Positions 13,801 through 25,800 of a DNA stretch of 64,000 nucleotides are shown piece by piece; positions within the stretch are counted from its first letter, which is position 1, and the number at the start of each line of letters is the position of its first letter. The stretch comes from Cervus elaphus. Lineage: Eukaryota; Chordata; Mammalia; Artiodactyla; Cervidae. The notes under the pieces are model-generated. The model had not been told where the DNA came from. It worked only from the letters and a program-made list of their open reading frames with translations, and ran no database searches. A program made the translations under genes and the position numbers. Location of the stretch: the NCBI RefSeq assembly GCF_910594005.1, contig NC_057815.1, forward strand, positions 67,966,052 to 68,030,051. Reading direction: 5' to 3'.

Positions 13801-16800
13801 TGGGTAGGAGATTGGTTCCAGGACGATCCCCACCCCACACACACACCCCCTACCCCAATCCCCAACCTCCACCTCCATCTTGCATCACTACCAAGGACAC
13901 TGAAATCTGTGGAAGCTCAAGTGCCTTGTATAAAATGATGTAGTATCTACATATAACCTGCACACAGCCTCCTGTACATGTTAAATCATCTCTAGATTAC
14001 TAATACCTAACATAATGTAAATGCTCTATGCTGTGCTGCGTCGCTCAGTCATGTCCAATTCTTTGTGATTCCATACGGACCATAGCCCGCCAGGCTCCTC
14101 TGTCCATGGGGATTCTCCAGGCAAGAATACTGGCGTGGGTTGCCATGCCCTCCTCCAGGGCATCTTCTCAATCCACGGATCGAACCCAGGTCTCCTGCAT
14201 TGCAGGCAGATTCTTTACCAACTGAGCCTCCAAGGAAGCATGTTCTGTAAGTGGTTGTAAATATAATATAAATGCTATGTAAATAGTTGCCAGTGGATGG
14301 CAAACTCAAATCTTACTTTTTGGAACTTTCTGGAATTTTTTCTAAATTTTTTCCATCTCTGTTTGGTTGAATCCATGAATGTGGAAAACATAGATATGGA
14401 GGGCTGACTGTACTGATCCTGTCTGAGTCTACAAAGTATCCTGCCTTAGGGAGGAAGGAAGGAAGGGGATTATCTCCATTTACAGAGAGAGAAGCGGCAG
14501 CTCACAGAGAAGTGTTCTGCGTAGGTAGTGCTGGCTCTGGGCTGGGATCCAGGTCTGTGAGTTCTCCCACACCCAGCTCATTGCACTCCAAAAGAAAGAT
14601 GTATGGCGTTACAGGTGAACAGACAGGCAACTTCTAACATGAAAGACTGGCAGCCAGGAAGCAGAAGGTGGTTTTCAGGAAGAAAACTTACCTAGAGGAA
14701 GCAGGTTTTCCGAGGCATTGATGTAAATCACTGAATTAAAATGCTTGAAATCCTTTTCCTTAGCCTGTGAAAGGGCATTTCAAAGAACACAAGATTAGTT
14801 CCCTGCCTGGAGGCCTTGCTGAAGCTCCAGAGCTGCTGTCAGAAGGAGGAAAGTCTTCAAGGGTTAAGAACAAGAGCAGTTACTTGCTGAAGGCAGGGAG
14901 GGCTTTTCTGCTTCTTTTTTTTTCCTATTATGAAATAATTCAAATAGTCAGCAAAGTGTAGTGAATGTTACTCTGAAGGCCTGTGTAACCACTATCCAGC
15001 TTTAATAAATCTGAATATTATGCTGTCTCTGCTTCAAATTTCTTTAAAGAAATAAAACACTATAGAGAGTTGATACCCCCACAACATATCACTACCCTCC
15101 CTCTCATAAAAAACAGCTATCCTGAATTGGTGATTATCCCACATCTCTTTAGTACTAGCATTACATGTATGTGTATCCACAAGCCATATACAGTATTATT
15201 TACATGTTTTAAAATTTTATATTAAGTGCCATCATACTGTAGATACCATTCTGCAACCTGCCTTCTTCATTCAACACCACATGTTTGAGATTCACTTGTG
15301 TTGAGATACACAGATCTTTTGAGATTTACTTACGTTGATACATTTTAATTTCTGCGTGGCATTCTACAAGCAATCTCTCTTTATATGCCATGGAAGGCCT
15401 ACAAGTCAAAAATATGTGCTATTATATATATACTGGGGATGGCAGGCCACAAATTAGCTCCAAGCTACCCATTAGCCAGTGCAAGGAAAGAAACATGACT
15501 CATTATATAAGTCACAGAGTCTGTGAGTTAAGAACAAATCAAGACTTCCCTGGAGGTCGAGTGATTAAAACTCCACCCTCCCAATGCAGGGGGCACGGGT
15601 TCAATAGCTGCTCAGGGAAGATCCAGCATGCCATGGCCGAAAAAGAAAAAAAAAAAAAAACCCAGTTATCAGCATCTTGGGAGAACCAGTACCATTCCTG
15701 GCACTGAACCCTGAGAGATATTTATCCTGTAGGCTCTTCTGATGAGAGCTCTCTGTACACAATGAATCACACCCCAATAAAATTCTATGCACATTCAAAC
15801 CACTTCCATAAGGTTATTTATTTCCTTTAACTCACCTCACATGGGATAATGGCAATACCAAATCTATAGCAAAAGACAGTGTCTGTGAATGTTGTTTCCA
15901 CCCAGTGAGTCCCTGTGTGACTCTCCTCCTTCCTATGCTCAGATTCCCAGTTCCCAGAGACTCTGGAAGTTATGATGGTCAGACAGGAGCCACCTCAGGT
16001 GTAGCTCACCACAGTCGTACCTTGGAGAACTTCAGGCCACTCACGTTAACGTTGCAGAGGTCTGATGGATCCTTCACACAGTGGTGCTTCAGCTGCAACA
16101 CAGTACAAAGAATCAGCACTCAAGGCCCCAGTAAAGCTCATAATTGGCCAAGACAACAAATGACTCCCTGGTGAGGAGGGCAGCCTGGTATAGTGGAAGA
16201 ACAGGCTTTGGAGCTGCTCAGAATCAAGCTGCCTCCTTGGCTCTCCCATCTCTGTTTCCGATCTGTAAGATGGGGGTGGAAACATAGACTTTATGGGGCT
16301 CTTAGGAGGCTGCATTCCTCTCTGTTCCTTCTCTTTTCAGAGCTCCACTTCCTCTACATGGTTCTTAGAATAAAATCTTTATTTCTGGGGCATTACAAAA
16401 ACACTTGTCATAACTTTTGTGTTTGCTCATCCATTCATTTATTCACCAAATATTTATACACTAAGCACTACTTTGGGCCATGCGTCATGCTAAATATATC
16501 AAGAAACTTTTTCTGGGACTTCCCTCATGGTCCAGTGATTAAGACTCTGTACTTCCAATGCAAAGGGTGAGGGTTTGATCTCTGGCTGTGGAACTAAAGA
16601 GCCCATAGGCCACTCAGTGTGGCAAAAAAAAAAGGACTTTCTCCTAATCCTAACTAAACTCTTCAACATAAGGGAATATATCTCTTCATAAATGAGAAAA
16701 ATAAGGCTAAGAGAGAGAAAATGACTTCCCTAAGGTCTCACAGCCAATAAGTGATGGATCTATGATTTGAATCCAAATCTGTAATCACTAAACACTGCAC

Positions 16801-19800
16801 TCTTAGCACTACCATATATTGTCCTTCACAATTAAAAGGTAGAAGGAAAATCTCAACTTTGAAGTTGCCATTTCTGTTTAACCAAACCTCATTCCTTCTT
16901 TCAGTTAATCATTAAGTTAGGGTGTCTTTTATGGTTAGGCATGGAACTGGGAACTTAAAAGACAACAAAGGAAAAGCAGAAGTATTTCATGCCTCATAAA
17001 GCTTAAAACTGCATGGAAGCCAATGAGCAAGCAAGTATTTACAAATACAGTAAGTATTTTAAAGAAGAAATTCAAGAAGCCATGGGAGATAATAACGGGA
17101 GATCCTTATCTTAGTGTAGAAGTGAGGAAGTACCTATTTGAGGAATATTTCAGCCGATACCTTAAGTGCTAAGTACGAGTTGGTCCCATGAAAGTGGGTG
17201 GCAGGGTTTGTGAATGCTATTAAGGCAAACGAAAGCAAGGTGTTTCTGAGAGGATGAAAAACAGGTAGGTAAGGTTATGGATACCCTCATTATCATGCAG
17301 ATTCATGGTGGCTCTGCAAAGGATTGTGGATTTTAGCCCAAAGTCAATGGAAAGCTGTCAAGAGGTTTTTTGGCAGAGGGCTGATGGCAATTTTACAAAA
17401 ACTGCTGTATCTGACAGACACAGAAGATGAGAAGAAAGAAAAGGGTGGAGAGAAACCACTATACCAGATATTATCAGCTCATTTCTCTAGAGCCACTTCT
17501 TCTCATTGTGAAAGAACCCAATATCATTCACATTTCTCTAACTAGATGTATCCTTCAACTCCAGCTCTACAGGCTAAGTCTTGATTTTGTCTAATCCAAG
17601 CATGGTGGTCATGGTCCCCTAAACAGTGACTGCTGGGACTTGTGATACATGTTTGGCCAACGAGACACAGGCTGCTGGGAGTAGGAGGCCAGTTCTGGGA
17701 AGCTGCTTATATTTAAAAATCAATATAAGACAGTGACGTTCCCTTTTCTACCTTTGGATGTTATGCTTTAAATGTGATGACCAGAGTTTTGGCAGTCATC
17801 TCAGAATTATGAAGGCAGTCAGCCTGAGAGGACAAGTTAATGTGCCAAGAATATAAGAGCAGAAAGATGGAGGAACCAGGGCCTTGGAGGCAGTGAATTA
17901 ACCTACCCTGGGAGAAGGCAATGGCACCCCACTCCGGTACTCTTGCCTGGAAAATTCCATGGACGGAGGAGCCTGGTAGACTGCAGTCCATGGGGTCGCT
18001 AAGAGTCAAGACACGACTAAGCGACTTCACTTTCACTTTTCACTTTCATGCATTGGAGAAGGAAATGGCAACCCACTCCAGTATTCTTGCCTGGAGAATT
18101 CCAGGGATGGGAGAGCCTGGTGGGCTGCCATCTATAGGGTCGCACAGAGTCAGACATGACAGCGACTTAGCAGCAGCAGCAGAACCATGCTGCTGGCTTC
18201 TTTTTATGTGAAACAAAAGCATCCCAGTTAGTTCAAACTAGTTAGGAAGTTTCTAATTACCATAGGAACTCAATTACTACTATAAAAGATGATGTTGGCC
18301 CAGATTAGGGTGGGGGCAGTGCAGATGAGGATAAGAATACAGATTTGACAACTAGTAGAAACACCAGGGCTGGGGACTAGCAGGGATGGGGGCAGTGAGG
18401 GAGAGGCACGTGTTGAGGAGAACCCCAGGTTCCCTGTTTGGTGAGTGGGTAGACAGCAGTGCCATTATTAAGACAGTTTAGTAAACACTAGAGAAGAGGT
18501 GTTTTGGGGACTTGGCGTAAGGGGACTGTGCAGTAGGGCATTACGAAGTGCCAGTGAAACATTCCTAGCCAATAGGGGGTAGGTACTCCCATTGCTCTGA
18601 GAAGCACCCTTGACGCTTCTGTTTTTCAAAGTGGCAACATGGGTAACAAGTGATCTCAATGTGGATATGTTGAAATGCTGAAAATAAAGGGGAAAAGAAG
18701 AGCACTACGGGAAGTGGTCCCGCCCATTCCCAGTACTGCTGCTTCAATCTTCCTCATCCCTAATGAGAAGTGGACCTAATCATCAAAGAAACTCCACAGT
18801 ATTCTGCAAAAAGCCTATGCTACCCACCTTGAGGTGAGATGCCTCCTTAAAGCTCTCTTTCAACATTGATCTGTGCAGGAACCTTTCTCTTGGGAACCAC
18901 AAGCAGAGTCTGGGAACTAAGTAAGCTGCCAGGGAGTTCTTGGGAAGCTATGAGCATCGGACTGCACATTAATACTGGTTTACTGTTTACAAAACAGATC
19001 TTTCTGTGCAAAGCCACTGAGGCATTGCACAGAGTAAATGAAAAATTACCAGCCCAGTCCTCTTTGTAAAGCCTGACCCAGACACTAGGTATATCCAGTC
19101 AGCATCCTTGGCTTTCAGTCAGACACTAAACCTCAAGGACAAAGGTGGTGGTATGTGAGGCTCCCTAGTCCCCTGCTCCTAGAAAGTCTCCCCAGAGCAG
19201 AGTAGAAGCCTTTACACCCTACTATGTGCTGGAACAGTCGTGGTGGTTTAGTTGCTAAGTTGCATCCAACTCTTGTGACCCCACGGACTGTAGCCTGATA
19301 GGCTCCTCTGTCCATGGGATTTCCCAGGCAAGAATACTGGAGTGGGCTGCCATTCCTTTCTCCAGGGGATCTTCCCAACCCAGGGATCAAACCCAGGTCT
19401 ACTGTATTACAGGCAGCTTCTTTACCAACTGAGCCAGCAGGGTGCTGGAATAGGATTTTTAAATTTACTGTTTACCCTGACCTGCTGCCTTGTCTCTCTG
19501 GCTCAATGAAGACTTTGTAGACTTTTTACCTGATAACATGTAAAGGCAAAGGCTTTACAGTCAGTATACCAGAGTTTCAATTCTGAGTAGTTCTAATCCA
19601 GGGTAAACTAGAGTCCTAATTACTAGCTGAGGAACTTCGGCCAAGGCACATTACTTCTTGGGGCCTCAGTTTTCTCATTTGCACAATGGCAACAATATAA
19701 TAGGGATGATAACACCTATCTCATAAAGTGGATGTAAAGAAAACTTTACATATAAAGAAAGCTCCGGGTCCCTTCAGCATCTTGGCTGCACTCCATTTGC

Positions 19801-22800
19801 CAAGCCCATTCGAATAGTTTGGGATGGATGGGAGGTAACTGTACCAGAGGGAAGCAGGGCAAGTCCTTGCCACCCGCACCCCCCCTCCCAACCCCACCAA
19901 GCTGGTGCTGCCAGCCCTTCCAGAATGCATTGACTCTCACCAGAAAAGCCTGGTCCAACACGTGTCCAGGAGTGTCTGCTCGGTTTTCCTGTCGAGAACC
20001 TTTCTTCCCTCCAACCTCAAAAGAAACCTTCTGGCCTTTCTGACCTTCAGCTGTTGTCTCAGTCGCATTCTTGGGCTTCTTCTTGAGGCTACCTTTCCGA
20101 GCCACTAGCCAGTGTCCTCGACCTGCTGAAAAGATGAGAACAGTGAAAAGATGAGAACAGCAGTAAACTCCTTCAAAGCCGAAACTAGTGCCCTTCCAGA
20201 ATGTTTATCTTTAACGCAAAAATGAAAATTAGCTCTTCATTACCTAATATGCACCAGATACTGTGCTACAACTGGGGTTGTGGGGGGCAGGGGAACATCT
20301 ATATACCTGTCTTATTTAATTGGCCTCCAAACCCAATGAAACATGCTACTGCCCCCGTTTTACAGACAAAAAGGCAAAGACTCAAAAGTATAGAATGACT
20401 TGCCCAGTTCTTTCCTCCACATTTTTGCCTTCGAACTCTTAACGGTTCCTTCATGATTACAGATAAAGTATTTCCTATTCTGTGAAGCCTTCTCTGAGTA
20501 TCCTCAGTTAAGCTGATCCTTTTTTCCTGGGCCAGCTAGTTATTGCACCATTTGTTATCTCTTGGGTAAAGTCCATTGTGTGACACCAACTCAATGGGTT
20601 CCATCTTCCTGGACCTTACCCTCAATTCTGTTGTTAAGGTCATGTTAGGAGCTCAGGATAAAAAAAATCAAAGGACAGCTGGCATTTTTAAAAGACTCAA
20701 TAATACATGTCTACTGTACAAAGAACTAGAAATTGTACACAAGTAAAGAAAATATGAGCTTCACTAGTAAGCCTATCCAATAAAAATCGTGACAACATTC
20801 TAGAATCTGTTCTCTCCTTCATCAGTAGTTTATTCATTTAACATTAGGGAAACTGGGTGAAAGCTGTACAGGAACTCTGTTTTATTTTTACAGCTTTTCT
20901 GGAAGTCTAAAATTATCTCAAAATGAAAATTTACAGGTGGGGATAAACTTCCCTATGGACAGATACTGTTCATTGTTCACTCTTCATTGTTCAATATCTA
21001 TCATTGTTCACTTGTTTATTGTCTGTCTTGCCCTCTAGAGGGCAAGAGAATACAGGCTCTGATTCATTCATCTCGATGGTCCTAAGGCCTACACAGAGCT
21101 TACCGCACTGAGTGTGGATGAATGGACCCTGAGCCACAGCCCCCACCCACAATCATTCATTTGGACCTTTTCTGAGCACTGAGTTTGTGGCAGGAGTTGG
21201 GGCTATGGAGAAGAATATGACTGAGGACTCAAAGGTGCTCAGTAAATGTAAAGAGTGCTGTGAAGCCCAGAGTGGGGAGCTACCAGCCTCGGGGATGAGC
21301 TGAGTCTTGTATATTGAAAGCTGACCAGGTGAAGAGGGAAAAACCAAGCAGCCTGGGCAGAGAAAAGGGCCCAAGAAGTACTCAGAGGCATGAAAGGTTG
21401 GAACTGCAAAGAACAGCACAGAGCTGTGGGGACCAGCTTGGGGCCTCTAAACACCATCTCCCTGCCACATAGCCCACTCCCCCGCCTCAGGGGCTTGCCT
21501 TGGCTCACCTGAGTATTGCTGCTAATCCTGGCTCTTGGATGTGCTTCTGCCTATGCCTGATGTGAGCCGGTTCCTATTCCCACCCAGGGCCCAACAGCCT
21601 GGGCACTCATTTCCCAGGGCTGCCCTCATCTAGCACATGGACATTTGTCCTATCCCAGCAGTCCAAACTCTTGAACACTCCAGCCTGAGCTGGTGCCAGG
21701 AAGGAAGGCCTGGAGTGTCGGGAGATGGACATGAAGGAAAAGAGATGAGGCTGAGGAGACCAGCAGAGTCAAATCTGAAAGGTCTTGAGGACCAGAATAA
21801 GGAGTTTAGGTTTTAATGCGGGAGGTTTTTAGCAGGATGAGTATTTGTCTAGAGGAAGGTTCCCCCCACCTGTAAATTTTCATTTTGAGATAATTTTAGA
21901 CTTCCAGAAAAACTGTAAAAATAACACAGAGTTCCTGTACAGCCTTCACCCAGTTTCCCTAATGTTAACATCGTATATAATCATAATACAATGGCTGAAG
22001 CCAAGAAATTAACAATGGCATAATATTAGTAATTAATCTACAGCCTTTATTTGATTTTCGTCAGTTTTCTCACTAATGTTCTCTTTCTGTTCCAGGGTCC
22101 TATCCAAGATCTCACATTTCATTTAGCTGTCACATCACCTTAGTCTCCCCTAATCCATGACAGTTCTGCAGTCTTTATTTTTCTTGTGTGATCCTGATAC
22201 TTTTGAAGAGTACTAATCAGTAGTCAATTACTTTATAAAATGTCTCTCAATTTGAGTTTGATTTTTTTCCCCTATAATTTAGACTAAAGGCCTTGTAGTT
22301 TGGCAAGAAGTGGTGCTGTGCCCTCCTCAGCACAACATATCAGAGCACACATGATGCCAATTATGTCTTATTACTGGTGATGTTCATTTTGATCACTCAG
22401 CCAAGGTGGTGTCAGCTTAGTTACTCTACTAAGAAGTCCCTTTGAAATTAATAAAGACAGCTCAAGATGTTATACAAATAACCTGTTTTTCATCATACTT
22501 TAACCCATGAATTCTAGCATTTATGATGGTTAATTTTATGTGTCAACTTGGCTGAGCTATGGTAAGCAGTTAGTCAAGCAAATACTAATCTAGGTGTTTC
22601 TGACAACCAGTTGACTTTAAGTACCTGAAACAATCCATGGATAATGAGTGGGCCTTACCCATTCACCTAAGAGACCTTAAAAGCAAAAAGACAGGCTTCC
22701 CAAAGAAATAAGAAATTTTGCCTTAAGACTGCAGCATGAGCTCTTCCCTGAGTTTTCAGCCTGCCTGTCTTACAGATTTCAGACTTGCCAGCCTCCACAT

Positions 22801-25800
22801 TTCATAAACCAATTCCTTGAAATATATAATTTATCTACGTGTGTTTGTCCACATATATACACACATATATGTACATGAAAACAAAACCTGCAGGATATAC
22901 ATACAGAAAAACATACACACACATACTCTACTGGTTCTATTTCTCCAAAGAACACTGTAGAGCTTCTTGCCTGTAAAAATTATTATTGTGATGTTTTGAT
23001 AGTAATTTTCTATTTCCTTCATTCCTTCTACCTTTATTAAACAGAATTCTATGTAAGGAAGAGCTGCTCTTCTCCCCCACTTATTTAAGTAATCAGAGTT
23101 TAGTTATATCATATGAGATCATGACTACAAATCAAAACTTATTCTACAGATTACAACCCAATTTTACCTTTATTTATTTTGCTGCTCATACTGTTGCAGC
23201 TTTGCCCACTGGGCATTCCCTCAGGTTGGCACCTATGTCCTTTCAAATTGCCCCCATCATTTTTCTGAGCACTGCTTTATTTTCTGGCTCAAAGTTTCTA
23301 GGGCTCCCGACTTAGCCCTAGAAACAACTTTTTGCCTGAGAAGCCCTGGCTTCTTTTATTGGAGAATGGTATTTAGAAACCAACACTGAGGTGCCAAGCA
23401 TTCCTTTGCAACTGAAGTATTATTGCCCTCCATGGGCCAGGAAATATACATATGTATACTAACACATGAAGATACAGACAGCTATATTTATTTCTCTGTC
23501 CATCTATGTGTGTGTGAGGGAGTGTGGGCATGAAATCATGAGTTCTTACTGACAGCTCCACAGGAGGGTTTTAAACAACTAGGTGGCCAAAGAAGGTCCT
23601 ATGTGAAAAGTAAAATCACTCAAGAGAAGAGGGAAGGACAAGCTGAAGGAGAAGGTTCTTCCACTATTCCATGTAGAGAGTGACCAGCAAGCCATTCCAT
23701 TCAGGGTAAGCTAGTGGTACTTTTCCCTTGCTCGACACTTTCAAAGCAACAAATCCAATCCAGTGAAACCACACTTCTCAGCAGTGTTCCATGTGTAGGA
23801 CTCTGCTCAGCATTAGGAGGGGTCCCTGCCCCAAAGGAGTCTTTAATTAGATAAATGCTTGAAAAACTATTTAGCAGAGTCAAGTTTAAGCCACTTTATT
23901 TAAGAGTTAGGCAGAATATGACTATACGTCAAACAAGAAACACAGAAAGGAAGATGGCTCACAAGAGAGGATGGGCACTGACAGCTGGAGGAGCGGGACA
24001 CGGCTTATTGGAAGATGTGGGAGATGAGCTGAGCCTGTGGGATGGGAGAAGCCTGGACAACTGGAACGAGGGCTGGAACATTCCAGGCAAATGGTAAAAA
24101 ACTACGTGAATAGAGAATAGACTCATGGACATGGGGAGAGGGGAGGAGAGGGTGAGATGTATGGAGAGAGTAAATGGAAACTTACATTACCATATGTAAA
24201 ACAGATAGCCAACGAGAATTTGCTGCATGTCTCAGGAAACTCAAACACAGGCTTGTATCAGCCTAGAGGGGTGGGATGGGGAGGGAGGTGGGAGGGAGGT
24301 TCAAAAGGGAGGGGATATATGTATCCCTGTGGTTGATTCATGTTGAGGTTTGACAGAAAACAACAAAATTCTGTAAAGCAATTATCCTTCAATTAAAAAA
24401 TAAACAATATTTTTAAAAAAGCTATGTGAAAATAGAACACTATGAAACAGGGCATAAATCAAGGAATGGGGTAGAGCAGAAAGGCAAAGGAACAGCAGTG
24501 AGAAGTCATTGGACAGAAGAGAACACTGTGGCGTACATTAGGAGGTTCTCTGAGAACCTGTGTACACTGTTAGTGGGCATGGAAATCGGTGCAGCCACAG
24601 CGGAAAACATTATGGAGGTTCCTCAAAAAATTAAAAATAGCAAGACCGTATGATGCAGAAATTCCTCTCCTGGGTATATATCCAAAACAAAACAAAAAAA
24701 AGTCACTGGGTGTCCTTGGTAGCTCAGTGGTAAAGAATCTACCTCTTAGTGCAGGAGACAAAGTTCGATCCCTGGTCTGGGAGGATCCCACATGCCATGA
24801 AGCAACTAAGCCCGTGCGCCGTAACTATTGAGTCTGTGTTCTAGAGCCTGGGAACCACAACTATTGAGCCCATGCACTGCAGCTACTGAAGCCCACATGC
24901 CCTAGAACTTGTGCTCCATGACAAGAGAAGCTGCTGCAATGAGAAGCTCACACACTACAACAAAGAGTAGCCGCTACTCACTGCAACCAGAGAAAAGTCC
25001 AGCAGCAACAAAGACCCAGCACAGCCAAAAATAATTTAACAATAATTTAAAACAAAAAATTAAAACATTTAATTATTTAAAATTATTTAAAAATTATTTA
25101 AAACAAATAATTTTAAAAAATCAATTCAAAAAAACAAAGTTACTAATTCAAAAACATACCCCAGTGTTCAAAGCAGCATTATTTGCAGCAGCCAAGACAT
25201 GGAAATGACCTAGGCACCCATCAACAGATGAACAGATAAAATCTGTGGGACATATATACAGTGGGGTACTACTTAACCATTAAAAAGAAACTTTGCCATT
25301 TGCAACAACATGGGTGGACCTTGAGGGCATTATACTAAGTGAAATAAGTCAGACAGAGAAAGAGAAAAACTGCCCATATAAGATATTGCTTATACGTAGG
25401 ATCTAAAGAATACAACAAACTAGTGAATAAAAAAATTGAAGAAGCAGACTCACAGACACAGAGAACAAACTAGTGGTTCCAAGCGGAGAAGAGGGATGGA
25501 GGGGCAATGTAGGGGTGGGAGGTACAAACTACTGGGTGTAAGTTAGGTTCAAGGATGTACTGTACAACATGGGGAATACTGCCAATATCTTGTAATAACT
25601 GTAAATGAACAGTAATCTTGAAAAATTGTATAAAAATAAGACATTTTAAACAGATACATGAAAGTGTTAGTTGCTCAGTCATGTCAGACTCTTTGCGAGC
25701 CCATGGACTGTAGCCCGCCAGGCTCCTCTGTCCATGGAATTCTCCAGGCAAGAATTACTGGAGTGGGTTGCCATGCCCTTCTCCAGGGGATCTTCCCAAC

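Noticed and set aside
19721..20108. Several overlapping frames on both strands near 19.7-20.1 kb
   Set aside because: Only the minus frame bounded by splice sites (19941-20122) fits XRRA1. The others are shadows.
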